DNA of 64,000 bases from SLFH01 sp050486265 (GCA_050486265.1 JBJHCY010000006.1:1-64000), one strand, 5' to 3'; positions 1 to 9,105 are shown, counted from the stretch's first letter. Translations and numbers: made by a program. The notes: generated from the letters alone by a model not told the origin.

Positions 1-1
1 C

Positions 2-109
2 ACGCGGAACACGCCGTCGCCGCTGAGACCCAAGCCCCCGAAGATCCGCAAAGCGACACCGAAAGAGAAGTGGATCGCCTACACCATCCACCCGCAACAC
101 GACGCTTAG
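2..109 (+). CDS. 3' end of an unidentified protein upstream of flgI
   Basis: An open frame enters from the left edge and stops with TAG at 107-109. Its third codon positions are strongly G/C, as in the real genes of this window, so I take it as the end of a coding region. The visible 35 residues are basic and proline-rich and end KWIAYTIHPQHDA. I do not recognise the family. In flagellar operons the gene before flgI is often flgH, but this tail does not look like a typical FlgH end. Confidence 0.45.
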   Translation, partial: TRNTPSPLRPKPPKIRKATPKEKWIAYTIHPQHDA

Positions 110-153
110 TTCACGGCGTTGCCCTTCAGGGCGAGGCATGTTTTCGTCTCTTT

Positions 154-230
154 CCACGGGTTGCGCAGGCCTCGACGCTTTGCGTCTCGGTCTGCTCCAC
201 CCGTGGCTACAACCCGGCGCCCCTTCGGGG
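154..230. repeat. Intergenic palindrome in front of flgI
   Basis: The 199-base gap before flgI contains CCACGGG at 154-160 and its reverse complement CCCGTGG at 200-206. A short hairpin GCCCC-TTC-GGGGC follows at about 218-230. No ORF with convincing codon use occupies the gap. The arrangement looks like an extragenic palindromic element rather than a terminator, because no T-run follows. Confidence 0.4.
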
Positions 231-308
231 CTTGGAGGCATGCTGGCACGCGGGTTGCGACTGGTCTGTCGTCAACGCGAACGCGACGGCTGCGCGGAGG
301 TCGGGCCG

Positions 309-1406
309 ATGAAGAGATGGATCAGGATCACGACGCTTGCGCTGCTCGGCGCATTGTGCGCCGCGGCTTCGGGGGTGACGGTGCGGGATGTCTGCCGCAT
401 CGAGGGGCAGGGCGAGTCGATCCTGCAGGGGTTGGGGCTGGTGACGGGCCTGCGCGGGACGGGCGATTCGGGCGAGGATCTGATCGTGGCCCGCCCGCTG
501 GCTCGCGTGCTTGAGAACAACGGGCTGCCGGTGGGCTCGCTGGAAGAGCTGGGCAACAGCAAGTCCGTGGCGCTGGTGCTGGTCTCGTGCGTGATCCCGC
601 GGGAGGGGGCGCGCGTTGACGACCGGTTCGACATTACGGTGACGGTGCTCAACAGCGCGTCGAGCCTTGAGGGCGGGCGGCTGTATCTGTCGCCGCTGAC
701 GGGCCCGTACCCGGGCAGCCCGGTCTTCGCGATCGCCGAGGGGGATGTAGAGCTCGAGTCGCTGCGGACGCCGACGCGCGGGAAGGTGAGGCGTGGGGCG
801 AGGCTGCGGCAGTCGATCCTGCCTCCGGATATCCGCAGCGAGTTCAACCTGGTCATCGAGCCGCGTTACGCGGGGCAGCAGACGGCGCGTCATGTGGCCC
901 AGCGGATCGAGGACGAGTACCGCCTGAGCCCCGAGGGCGCGTTCGACCGCGAGGCGCGTCCGATCGCCGAGGCGGTCGACGACCGGACGGTGCGTGTGCG
1001 CGTGCCCGAGGACCTGGCCGAGAGCGTGGCGGGGTTCGTCGCCGATGTGATGACGACGGAGGTCGATCCATCGCAGATGCGTCTTCCGGCGAGGGTGATG
1101 GTGAGCCGGTCTGCGGGTTCGATCGTGGTGACGGGGGATGTGGAGATCAGCCTTGTGGCGATCTCGCACAGGAACCTTGTGATCCGACGCGTCGAGCCGC
1201 CTCCCGTGCCCAACGAGATGAACCCTTTGATCACCAACGAACGGGTGGTCGGCATCGGCACGCGGGCGAGGGCGAGCGAGCGGGCGAAGCTCGACGACCT
1301 GCTCGAGGCGTTCAAGGCGCTCGATGTGCCGGTGGAGGATCAGATCACGATCGTCGAGATGCTGCACAAGGTCGGGCGTTTGCACGCCGACCTGGTGGCT
1401 GACTAA
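309..1406 (+). CDS. flgI: Flagellar basal-body P-ring protein FlgI
   Basis: FlgI assembles the periplasmic P-ring, the bushing around the flagellar rod in the peptidoglycan layer. The 365-residue product has a Sec signal (KR n-region, hydrophobic residues 5-20). It then has hallmark FlgI stretches: VRDVCRIEGQGES near 24-36, GLGLVTGLRGTGDSG, and a conserved C-terminal part ending in the LDDLLEAFKALDVP...ITIVEMLHKVGRLHADL helix pair. The length matches the usual ~350-370. The ATG at 309 is chosen because it begins a proper signal peptide; the longer upstream frame has no such start. It leads a co-oriented flagellar block. Confidence 0.96.
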   Translation: MKRWIRITTLALLGALCAAASGVTVRDVCRIEGQGESILQGLGLVTGLRGTGDSGEDLIVARPLARVLENNGLPVGSLEELGNSKSVALVLVSCVIPREGARVDDRFDITVTVLNSASSLEGGRLYLSPLTGPYPGSPVFAIAEGDVELESLRTPTRGKVRRGARLRQSILPPDIRSEFNLVIEPRYAGQQTARHVAQRIEDEYRLSPEGAFDREARPIAEAVDDRTVRVRVPEDLAESVAGFVADVMTTEVDPSQMRLPARVMVSRSAGSIVVTGDVEISLVAISHRNLVIRRVEPPPVPNEMNPLITNERVVGIGTRARASERAKLDDLLEAFKALDVPVEDQITIVEMLHKVGRLHADLVAD

Positions 1407-1427
1407 TCGGCGCGGGAGTCATAGACC

Positions 1428-1859
1428 ATGCTCGGCATCGGAACAAGCGGCGCCAATCCCCTGATGAACGACCCGACGGCGTCGCTCTCTGGGGCGCGCC
1501 CCCGCCCCGACGCCGACGACGGGCGCCGGTTCAGAGAGCTCATGGGCCAGGGCCCGGCGCGGGCGGACTCGCGCAAGCCCGAAGAGCAGGCGCGCGAGGC
1601 GGCCGAGCAGCTATTGAGCGTCTCGTTCATCCAGCCGGTGCTCAAGCAGGTCCGCGAGATGAACGACGCGCCGCCCCCGTGGGGCCCGACGCAGGCGGAG
1701 AAGCAGTTCGGCCCGATGCTCGACGCGAAGCTCGCGGACCAGCTGATCAAGGCGGCCCGCCTGCCGATCGTCGAGCGCCTGTCGCGTGACCTGAACCGGT
1801 CGGAGCTCTTAAACAACCTCGGCCCGAAGATGCCCGAGAAGAAGGGGTTCCGGTCATGA
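1428..1859 (+). CDS. flgJ: FlgJ-type rod-assembly protein, rod-binding domain only
   Basis: The 143-residue protein resembles the N-terminal rod-binding domain of FlgJ, the scaffold for rod assembly. Its core from about residue 55 (EQLLSVSFIQPVLKQVREMN) to 125 (FGPMLDAKLADQLIKAARLPIVERL) has the helix pattern of that domain. It lacks the C-terminal muramidase domain of enterobacterial FlgJ, as is common outside Gammaproteobacteria, so peptidoglycan penetration must be handled by another enzyme. It lies 21 bases after flgI and overlaps the next gene by four bases (ATGA), implying translational coupling. Confidence 0.8.
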   Translation: MLGIGTSGANPLMNDPTASLSGARPRPDADDGRRFRELMGQGPARADSRKPEEQAREAAEQLLSVSFIQPVLKQVREMNDAPPPWGPTQAEKQFGPMLDAKLADQLIKAARLPIVERLSRDLNRSELLNNLGPKMPEKKGFRS

Positions 1860-2386
1860 GCACGGCGCAGCACTGGGCGACGAGCCTTGAAAATGCGCTC
1901 GGGGAACTCCTGTTGCTGCACGAGGCGATGCTCGAGATCGTCCGGGCGCAGCGGCAAGCGATCTCGCGGGCCGAGCCCGGGGCGATGCGACCGATCCTGG
2001 ATCGTCAGGCGGCGCTCTTGCGAGAGATCGCCGAAACCGAGCACCGGCGGCGCGAGGCCGTCCGCCTCGCGATCGAGTCGGATCCGGAACTGCGCCGGGA
2101 GGACCGCGCCGGGTCGCCACCGCCGAGGATCGAGCGGCTGCTGCCGCTGATCGAGGAGGATGCGCGGGGGCGGGTTGGAGAACTGGCAGGGCGTTTGCGA
2201 GAGACGGTCGAGCTTGTCCGGCGCGAACAGTCGAGCGTGCGGACGGCGGCGGAGTCCTTGGCGAACCACATGCGCGGTCTGATGCAACAGGTCGGACGGA
2301 AGCTCTCGGGTGTGGGGACCTATTCGCCTCGTGGCGAGCTGGCCTCGGCCCGCCCGCTCGCGGCGGGGGTGGATGTGACGCGATGA
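1856..2386 (+). CDS. flgN: FlgN-like flagellar secretion chaperone
   Basis: A 176-residue, almost entirely helical, Glu/Arg-rich protein with long heptad-like stretches. FlgN chaperones keep the hook-filament junction proteins FlgK and FlgL soluble before export. The assignment rests on size, all-helical composition and position directly before flgK and flgL, because FlgN sequences diverge strongly. It overlaps flgJ (ATGA at 1856) and flgK (ATGA at 2383), so three genes are translationally coupled. It could instead be another type III export chaperone such as a FliT-like protein. Confidence 0.65.
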   Translation: MSTAQHWATSLENALGELLLLHEAMLEIVRAQRQAISRAEPGAMRPILDRQAALLREIAETEHRRREAVRLAIESDPELRREDRAGSPPPRIERLLPLIEEDARGRVGELAGRLRETVELVRREQSSVRTAAESLANHMRGLMQQVGRKLSGVGTYSPRGELASARPLAAGVDVTR

Positions 2387-4116
2387 GCCTGAACAGCGCC
2401 ATGCACATCGGCGCTTCGGCGCTGCGGGCGAGCCAGGTCGGTCTGCAGGTGACCGGCAACAACCTGGCGAATGTCTCGACGCCCGGGTACTCGCGCCAGG
2501 TGGTCGGGCTTGCGCCGATGCAGGGGCAGAACTTCGGGGCGCCGTACATCCTCGGGCGGGGCGTGGGCGTCACCGGCATTACGCGCCAGATCTCTGAATC
2601 GCTCAACGCGAGGCTTCGGACGGGCGTGGCCGACGAGGCGGCCGCACGCGGGCAGCTCGATGTGCTCAGCCAGCTCGAAAGCGTGCTGGGCGAGCTTTCT
2701 GGCAGCGATCTTTCCTCGTCGCTGGACCGGTTCTTCGGGGCGTGGTCGGAGCTTGCGAACCTTACCGAGTCGGGCGCGGCGGTGATCGCCAGCGGGCGCG
2801 AGCTCGCGGGCGTGTTCCACAGGATCTCGGGCGATCTGAAGACGCTGCGGGCGCAGGTGGACCGTGAGCTGGGCGTCACGGTCACCAGGGCGCACGAGCT
2901 TGCGAAAAATGTCGCCGACCTGAACAGGCAGATCGTCGCGTCGGAGGTCGGCTCGGCGAAGGCGAACGGGCTGCGGGACCAGCGGGACCAGGTGCTCAGC
3001 GAGCTTGCGCAGCTGATGGATGTCTCGGTGGTCGAGCTCGGCGACGGTGCGGTGGATGTGCTCGTCGGCTCGACGCCGATCGTGCTCGGGGCGTCGGCCA
3101 GAAGGCTGAGCCTGGAGACCGAGACGATCGGCGGCGTGACGAGCGCGTACATCGCCGCGGGCGCCGACGGGCGACAGATCCCCGTCCGCTCCGGACGCAT
3201 CGGCTCGATGCTCGACGCGCGGAACGGGGAGATCGACGGGGCGCTCGAGCGGATCGACACGCTGGCGGCGAGGCTGATCCACGAGGTCAACACGCTGCAC
3301 GCGACCGGTTCGTCCAAGATGGGATTGACGAGCGCGACCTCGCTCGTCGCGTTCCCCACCGGCGATCGGTCGATCCCGCTGAACAGCGCCGAGAACGCGT
3401 CGATCGCGGGGCTGCCGATCAAGCCGACCAACGGCGGGTTTTACATCGAAGTGAAAGACGCATCCGGCCAAGCGGTCAGGACGCGGATCAATGTCGATCT
3501 CGACGGGATCAACAGCGCCGGCGGATCGGGCGTCGGCGACGACACGACGCTGGAGGGGCTGATCGCCTCGATCAACGCGGTCGAGGGCGTGATCGCCTCG
3601 TTCGGGCCCGACGGGAAGCTGCGGATCAACGCCGACAGCGGGTACACCTTCGGCTTCGCCGACGACACTTCGGGCGTGGTCGGGGCGCTGGGGTTCAACG
3701 CGTACTTCACCGGGAACAACGCGTCGAACATCGGCGTGCGCGAGGACTTGCCTCAGAATCCGGGGCTGCTGAGCGTCGGGCGATCGATGCGGGGCGAGTT
3801 TGTCGCCAACGGGACGGCGCTGGAGATCGCGGGGCTGCGGGAGAAGCCGCTGGATGCGTTGGGGGGCAGTTCGCTCCGCGGGTATTGGCAGGACGGGGCG
3901 CAGGCGATCGGTGTGGCGACGCAGGCCGCGAGGTCGAACTTCGACGCGGCGGTCACCGTGCGCGAGAGCCTGCAGGCGCAGCGGGACTCGGTGAGCGGCG
4001 TGAGCATCGACGAGGAATCGATCAATCTTCTGAGTTTTCAGCGTCAGTACCAGGGCGCGGCGAGGCTGATCGCCGTCGCCGACGAGCTGATGCAGACCCT
4101 GATGTCGCTGGTGTAA
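2383..4116 (+). CDS. flgK: Flagellar hook-associated protein 1 (FlgK)
   Basis: FlgK forms the first hook-filament junction ring. The 577-residue product has the rod/hook/HAP N-terminus with the signature GNNLANVSTPGYSRQ at about 26-40. It has a variable central region and the conserved C-terminal stretch SGVSIDEESINLLSFQRQYQGAARLIAVADELM. Both ends are needed for the axial coiled coil, so it appears intact. The ATG lies inside the 3' end of the flgN-like gene, and flgL follows after 10 bases. Confidence 0.95.
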   Translation: MSLNSAMHIGASALRASQVGLQVTGNNLANVSTPGYSRQVVGLAPMQGQNFGAPYILGRGVGVTGITRQISESLNARLRTGVADEAAARGQLDVLSQLESVLGELSGSDLSSSLDRFFGAWSELANLTESGAAVIASGRELAGVFHRISGDLKTLRAQVDRELGVTVTRAHELAKNVADLNRQIVASEVGSAKANGLRDQRDQVLSELAQLMDVSVVELGDGAVDVLVGSTPIVLGASARRLSLETETIGGVTSAYIAAGADGRQIPVRSGRIGSMLDARNGEIDGALERIDTLAARLIHEVNTLHATGSSKMGLTSATSLVAFPTGDRSIPLNSAENASIAGLPIKPTNGGFYIEVKDASGQAVRTRINVDLDGINSAGGSGVGDDTTLEGLIASINAVEGVIASFGPDGKLRINADSGYTFGFADDTSGVVGALGFNAYFTGNNASNIGVREDLPQNPGLLSVGRSMRGEFVANGTALEIAGLREKPLDALGGSSLRGYWQDGAQAIGVATQAARSNFDAAVTVRESLQAQRDSVSGVSIDEESINLLSFQRQYQGAARLIAVADELMQTLMSLV

Positions 4117-4126
4117 AGGACAGGCG

Positions 4127-6211
4127 ATGAGCTCCTTCCCCGCGGGGATCACCCGCGTGCCCAATCTGATGCTTTCGCAGCTGACGGTCGGCCGCCTCGG
4201 GCGGACGGGCGTCGAGATGGCGCGTGTGCAGGAGCAGCTCGCGACGGGGCAGCGTGTGAACCGCCCGAGCGACGACGCGATCGGTTCTGCGATCATCGCC
4301 GAACTCAATGCGCGCCTTGGCAAGGCGGAGCAGACCAAGCGGAACCTGCAGCACGCCGACGCGGCGCTGGCCGAGGCCGACTCCGCCCTCGACGAGGCGT
4401 ACGAGCTCTTGCTCCAGGCCAAGAGCATCGCCGGCGATCAGATCAACTTCCCCAGCACCGCCGACGAGCGGGCCGCCCAGGCGCGCGTGATCGATTCGAT
4501 CATCACCGGGCTGGTGCACATCGGCAACCGGCGTGGCGTTGCGGGGCACATCTTCGGCGGGTCGAACCCGAACTCGCCCCCCATCGAGCAGTTCCTCACC
4601 GGCTTCCGCTTCAAGGGCGAGGGCCAGGGGCTGGTGACCGACCTGGGTGTCGGCGCGAGCATTCCTATCACCCTCGGCACGCAGAACGCGCTGGGCTCGG
4701 TCTCGGCGCGCGTCAACGGCACGCGCGACCTCGAAGCCGGCCTGACGCCCGACACCCGTCTCAGCGACATGCACGGCGCGCGGGGCCTGGGCGTCGGCGA
4801 GGGGCCGATCGCCCTGAAGATCAACGGCGCCGACCCGGTCACCATCGACCTGACCAACGCCGACACCATCGGCGATGTGCTCAAGCGGATCGAAGCCGCC
4901 ATCAAGCGGTACGAGACCGACAACGACATCGATCTGCTCGGCCCCGGCGGCGTGTCGCTCGACGGGCGGTCGATCCGCATCGATGTGCTCTCGGCGCCCG
5001 CCGGCGAGGGGCCGTACGAACTGGCGTTCAGCGGGGTTGGCGGGACCAAAGCCGCGGCCGACCTCGGGCTGGTCGGCGATTCCGGGCCCGTCGTCTTCGA
5101 CGCGTCGTCGGCGCTGGGGCTGGAGACCTCCCCCCGCCTGACGATGACCACCCCGCTCTCGGCCCTGGGCGCGCTGAGCGACGACCTGCCCCTTGGCACG
5201 ATCAGATTGCGCTCGCTCGGCAGAACAGCGCAGGTGGATCTTTCCAACGCGCAAAGCCTGCAGGATATCGCCCGGGCGATCGAGGGAACCGGCCTGGGCC
5301 TGCGCGTCCGGATCGACCCCGAGACCGACCGCCTGATGGTTGTGAGCGAGGTCGCCTCGACCAGGGAGCAGGCGCTCTCGATCGAGGACGCCGACGATTC
5401 GGGGACCGCGGGCCTCCTGGGCATCCGCTCGTTCGACCACCAGACCAAGGCCTCGGACCTGAACTTCGGGCGTGGCGTTTCGGTTCTCAGCGGGGCGACG
5501 CACCCGGAAACGGGCGCCGCCGACCCCGCCCGCGACATCGACTTCGTCATCCATCTGGGCGACGGGACCCCGATCGCGATCAATCTTTCCCCGTCGGACA
5601 CTTCGACGGTCGGCTCGATCGCTTCGGCGATCCAGGCCCAACTCGAGCAGGGGCTCATCGAGTCGGGGCACGCCCCCGACGCGGCCCGCGTCGAGCTCGG
5701 CACGGGCCCCAACGGCCTGCGGATCGTGCAGGACACGACCGTTGCGGGGATGGACGGGGCGATCCGGGTGGAGGCGAAGAACAACAGCCGCGCCGCGTTC
5801 GACCTCGGCCTGCTCGGCGGCGAGTACGACCCGGGCTCGGGCGCGTTGCGCGGGGCGGATGTCTCGAAGGTCAGGCCGGAGAACGCGCTGACGGCGCTCA
5901 TGGACCTCCGCGAGGCGCTTTTGGGCGACGACACGGCTGGCATCACCTTTGCGGGAGAGCGTTTGGAGCGGGCGCTCTCGGATGTGGCCGACGCACGGGG
6001 CGTCGCCGGGGCGCACGCCAGGCGGGTGGAGTCGGAGCTCTGGCACCTGGAGGACCGCAGGGTGGTTGATGAAACGCTCCGGAGCGACATCCGCGATACG
6101 GACTTCACGAAGGCGGCGACCCGCCTTGCGCTGCTGCAGACGCAGCTCCAGGCGGGGTACCAGAGCACGGCGAGCACGCAGAGCCTGTCGCTCCTGGACT
6201 TCCTGGGTTGA
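4127..6211 (+). CDS. flgL: Flagellar hook-associated protein 3 (FlgL), enlarged
   Basis: FlgL forms the second junction ring between hook and filament. The N-terminal flagellin-like helix (VGRLGRTGVEMARVQEQLATGQRVNRPSDDAIG) and the C-terminal helix (LRSDIRDTDFTKAATRLALLQTQLQAGYQSTA...SLLDFLG) are typical. At 694 residues it is roughly twice the usual 300-400. The extra mass lies between the terminal helices and contains flagellin-insert-like stretches such as ADTIGDVLKRIEAAI and AQSLQDIARAIEGTGLG. The insertion would project from the filament base. It ends the tightly packed flgI-flgL block. Confidence 0.93.
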   Translation: MSSFPAGITRVPNLMLSQLTVGRLGRTGVEMARVQEQLATGQRVNRPSDDAIGSAIIAELNARLGKAEQTKRNLQHADAALAEADSALDEAYELLLQAKSIAGDQINFPSTADERAAQARVIDSIITGLVHIGNRRGVAGHIFGGSNPNSPPIEQFLTGFRFKGEGQGLVTDLGVGASIPITLGTQNALGSVSARVNGTRDLEAGLTPDTRLSDMHGARGLGVGEGPIALKINGADPVTIDLTNADTIGDVLKRIEAAIKRYETDNDIDLLGPGGVSLDGRSIRIDVLSAPAGEGPYELAFSGVGGTKAAADLGLVGDSGPVVFDASSALGLETSPRLTMTTPLSALGALSDDLPLGTIRLRSLGRTAQVDLSNAQSLQDIARAIEGTGLGLRVRIDPETDRLMVVSEVASTREQALSIEDADDSGTAGLLGIRSFDHQTKASDLNFGRGVSVLSGATHPETGAADPARDIDFVIHLGDGTPIAINLSPSDTSTVGSIASAIQAQLEQGLIESGHAPDAARVELGTGPNGLRIVQDTTVAGMDGAIRVEAKNNSRAAFDLGLLGGEYDPGSGALRGADVSKVRPENALTALMDLREALLGDDTAGITFAGERLERALSDVADARGVAGAHARRVESELWHLEDRRVVDETLRSDIRDTDFTKAATRLALLQTQLQAGYQSTASTQSLSLLDFLG

Positions 6212-6368
6212 GAGAGATCTCGGCCGGCGGACCGGAAGGCCCGCGCGAGCCGGTTGACACAGTCAGGCACGCCCTCCCGGACGACGGCCGCGGGACGGGC
6301 ACGCTGGAAGCGGGACGCTCGGAGCGTCGCGCCTGGGCAAGCAAGGCCGGAAAGACGGGAGCGCACCG

Positions 6369-6827
6369 ATGGAAGTGCGGACGACTCGCTTCGGGGTGAT
6401 CGAGATCGCGGAGGACCGCGTGATCACCTTTCCCAAAGGTCTGCTGGGTTTCCCCGAGAGGACGCGGTTCTGTCTTCTCGAGCCCGGCGACGACGCGTGC
6501 TTTTTCTGGCTCCAGTCCCTGGACGAGCCGAGCCTCGCGTTCGTGGTGACCGACCCGGCGCTGTTTGTGCCGGACTACTCGGTGCCGATCCGGAAGGAGC
6601 AGATGGGCGAGCTCGAGCTGGCCCGTCTGGAGGACGCGCAGGTTTTCGTGATCGTCAACCGCGTCGAGGACCATCTGACGGGGAACCTTCAGGGCCCGCT
6701 GGTGGTCAACACGCTCAGCCGCGTCGGGGAGCAGATCGTGCTCGCCGAGAAGCGGTGGACGACGCGTCACAAGCTCGTGAAGGTGGCGGCCGCCGAAGCG
6801 CCCGAGCACCGGGCCGCATCGGCCTGA
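6369..6827 (+). CDS. fliW: Flagellar assembly factor FliW
   Basis: FliW binds flagellin in the cytoplasm and, when free, antagonises the translational repressor CsrA. The 152-residue product has the family's opening VRTTRFGVIEIAEDRVITFPKGLLGFPE and the FFWLQSLDEPSLAFVVTDP segment. Length matches the usual ~150. It is followed 144 bases later by csrA and then by two flagellin genes, the canonical arrangement for this feedback loop. The 157-base gap from flgL could contain a separate promoter, but no confident -35/-10 pair is visible. Confidence 0.95.
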   Translation: MEVRTTRFGVIEIAEDRVITFPKGLLGFPERTRFCLLEPGDDACFFWLQSLDEPSLAFVVTDPALFVPDYSVPIRKEQMGELELARLEDAQVFVIVNRVEDHLTGNLQGPLVVNTLSRVGEQIVLAEKRWTTRHKLVKVAAAEAPEHRAASA

Positions 6828-6971
6828 AGCGACGGGACGGCCCGTCCTTACCCCTTGTGTCCCGGTCGTAGCGCCGGGGCGGTCACGGGTGCGCCAGGCG
6901 CGCTCCCGGTCACCAGTCATCTCTCGCGCCGACGACGGCGCGGGGGTCCAGGGTTAAAAGGAGCCGACACC

Positions 6972-7280
6972 ATGCTGGTGCTGTCCCGTCAGCGAGACGA
7001 GACCATCATGATCGGCGACGACATCGAGATCACTGTCGTCGACATCCGGGGCGACAAGGTGCGACTCGGCATCAACGCCCCGACTCGGATCGCGGTTCAC
7101 CGCAAAGAGGTGTACGAGGCGATCCGCCGAGAGAACGAACAAGCCGCGAAGGTCCGCGGCGATGACATCGGAGTGCTCACCCAGACCATCCGTCCCGGCC
7201 CGCAGAAGAGCGGGCAGGGCGCATCAAGACTCGCGTCACCCGCGCCGCAGAACGGCGCACGGATCAAGCCCTCGGCCTGA
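6972..7280 (+). CDS. csrA: Carbon storage regulator / translational repressor CsrA
   Basis: CsrA is a small dimeric RNA-binding protein that recognises GGA motifs at ribosome-binding sites. The N-terminal 60 residues match the family closely: MLVLSRQRDETIMIGDDIEITVV, RGDKVRLGI, AP, IAVHRKEVYEAI. At 102 residues it is longer than the usual 60-75. The additional ~35 residues are a proline/serine-rich tail of unknown use. The ATG at 6972 follows a good Shine-Dalgarno (AAAAGGAG, about 8 bases away). Context (fliW before, flagellins after) points to flagellin homeostasis. Confidence 0.95.
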   Translation: MLVLSRQRDETIMIGDDIEITVVDIRGDKVRLGINAPTRIAVHRKEVYEAIRRENEQAAKVRGDDIGVLTQTIRPGPQKSGQGASRLASPAPQNGARIKPSA

Positions 7281-7294
7281 GGGCCCGCGTAGGT

Positions 7295-7317
7295 CGGTCG
7301 CGGCGGAGCCGCGACCG
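7295..7317 (+). repeat. 10-bp GC hairpin after csrA
   Basis: CGGTCGCGGC (7295-7304) pairs perfectly with GCCGCGACCG (7308-7317) across a GGA loop. It sits 15 bases after csrA. No T-run follows, so it is at best a Rho-type or mRNA-stabilising hairpin. The GGA in the loop is the kind of motif CsrA binds, which is suggestive but unproven. Confidence 0.45.
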
Positions 7318-7434
7318 CGCTGCAAGAAGAACATCGCCCGGTTGGACAAAGGAGCGATCCGGACGGCTTTCCCGAATCGGGGCGTCGCATCCGGAAAAAC
7401 ATGGCCCCGGCCCGAGGCCGGCGCCGCGCAGAAT

Positions 7435-7442
7435 CACGGAGG
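7435..7442 (+). promoter_or_regulatory. Flagellin 1 ribosome-binding site embedded in a CsrA-type motif
   Basis: CACGGAGG lies 6 bases before the flagellin ATG. It contains the ANGGA core recognised by CsrA, overlapping the Shine-Dalgarno. The identical octamer is placed the same way before the second flagellin (9380-9387). Confidence 0.5.
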
Positions 7443-7448
7443 ATTTCC

Positions 7449-8999
7449 ATGGCCAGGATCAACAGCAACATCCCGAGCCTGATCGCACAGTCGCGTCTGG
7501 AACGCACGAACGCGGACCTCTCCGTCAGGCTCGAGCGTCTGTCCACCGGCCTGCGGATCAACAGAGGCAAGGACGACCCCGCCGGGCTGATCATCTCAGA
7601 ACGGCTCCGCTCGGACATCGAGGGCGTCGGGCAGGGCATCAAGAACGCAGAGCGGGCCTCGTCGGTCCTGGCGACCACAGAAGCCTCGCTGACCGAGATC
7701 AACGACCTACTCAATACCATCAACGCCCTCGTCGTCGAGGCGGCCAACTCCGGCGCCAACTCCGAAGAGGAGCGACGGGCGAACCAGCTCCAGATCGACT
7801 CGGCCGTCGAGTCGATCACCAGGATCGCCAACACCGCCTCGTTCGGCGGGATGAAGCTCCTCGACGGCTCGCGGGACTACACCCTCAGCGGGGTCGACAC
7901 CGCCGCCATCGGCAGGGCCAAAGTCAACAGCGCGCTCTTCACCGACAACCAGCCCATCGGCGTTGAGGTCGATGTCCTCGCCTCCGCCCAGCGCGGCGCC
8001 CTCTACCTCAACGGCGACATCGCCCCCGTCCCGGGCCAGATCGCCTCGACCGTCACCCTCGAAGTCCGCGGGCCCAACGGCGTGACCACCCTCCGCTTCG
8101 CCAGCGGCACCTCGCTGCAGCGGATCGTCGACGCCGTCGAGAACGCCTCGCCCATCACCGGCGTCCGCGCCGACCTGATCAACGGGGATGTCAACTCTGG
8201 CATCGCGTTCCGCTCGGAGGGCTACGGCTCCAACTCGTTCGTCAGCATCCAACGCCTCGATGTCCCCAACCCCTCGGAACTGGGCGGGTGGAACACCTAC
8301 TCGTTCCCCGATGACGCCGAGTACGCGCCGCAGGACCCGTTCGACTGGAACGACCCCACGCTCAGCAGGACCAGCCGCGACAAGGGTCGCGATGTCGTCG
8401 CCTTGGTCAACGGCAACCTCGCCAACGGGCGGGGTCTGGAGATCTCGGTCAACTCCGCGACGCTTGGCGTGGAGATCCTGCTCGACGAGCTCTTCGCGAC
8501 CGATCCGACGAGCGACTCGTCGGAGTTCCAGATCACCGGGGGCGGCTCGATCTTCCAGCTCGGCCCGAAGATCAACGCCAGCCAGCAGATCAATGTCGGC
8601 GTGCCCTCGGTCGCCGCCAGCAGCCTCGGCGGGAGCTTCGTCAACGGGAAGCTGGCTTTCCTGAGTTCGATCACCACCGGTTCTGGTAACTCGATCCCCG
8701 AGAGCTTCCAGCGCAACGACTTCTCGGCCATCAGCGAGATCGTGCAGAAGTCGATCGACGAGATCTCGATCCTCCGGGGACGCCTCGGGGCGTTCGAACG
8801 CAACACGCTGGAGACCAACAAGCGGTCGCTCCAGGCGGCGTTCGAGAACCTCTCGGCCTCGTCGAGCCAGATCCGCGACGCGGACTTCGCCTTCGAGACC
8901 TCGGCGCTGACCCGCTCGCAGATCCTGTCGAGTTCGGGCACGACGATCCTCGGGCTGGCCAACCAGCAGTCGCAGCAGGTGCTCCAGCTGTTGGGCTGA
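7449..8999 (+). CDS. fliC: Flagellin (copy 1)
   Basis: Filament subunit of 516 residues. The D0/D1 N-terminus is classic (RINSNIPSLIAQSRLERTNADLSVRLERLSTGLRIN, then KDDPAGLIISERLRSDI). The C-terminus (IRDADFAFETSALTRSQIL...ILGLANQQSQQVLQLLG) is also intact. The central residues ~170-420 are variable, with flagellin-insert-like stretches, and would form the surface domain. Start ATG 7449 follows CACGGAGG; the upstream in-frame extension lacks flagellin character. A strong terminator follows at 9106. Copy 2 differs mainly in the centre, so the filament may contain two subunits. Confidence 0.97.
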   Translation: MARINSNIPSLIAQSRLERTNADLSVRLERLSTGLRINRGKDDPAGLIISERLRSDIEGVGQGIKNAERASSVLATTEASLTEINDLLNTINALVVEAANSGANSEEERRANQLQIDSAVESITRIANTASFGGMKLLDGSRDYTLSGVDTAAIGRAKVNSALFTDNQPIGVEVDVLASAQRGALYLNGDIAPVPGQIASTVTLEVRGPNGVTTLRFASGTSLQRIVDAVENASPITGVRADLINGDVNSGIAFRSEGYGSNSFVSIQRLDVPNPSELGGWNTYSFPDDAEYAPQDPFDWNDPTLSRTSRDKGRDVVALVNGNLANGRGLEISVNSATLGVEILLDELFATDPTSDSSEFQITGGGSIFQLGPKINASQQINVGVPSVAASSLGGSFVNGKLAFLSSITTGSGNSIPESFQRNDFSAISEIVQKSIDEISILRGRLGAFERNTLETNKRSLQAAFENLSASSSQIRDADFAFETSALTRSQILSSSGTTILGLANQQSQQVLQLLG

Positions 9000-9105
9000 T
9001 CCGGACGGAACGGTCTTGGTCGCCGGCCCGGACCCGGGCCGGGTGATCGGACCCGAGCCGTTCCTCCCCGGTCAGGGGGAGATCCCGCACAAGCCGCAGA
9101 ACTTC

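Noticed and set aside
207..1385. Long antisense open frame across flgI
   Set aside because: His/Arg/Asp-rich composition and exact overlap with a clear FlgI; it is an antisense shadow caused by high GC third positions.
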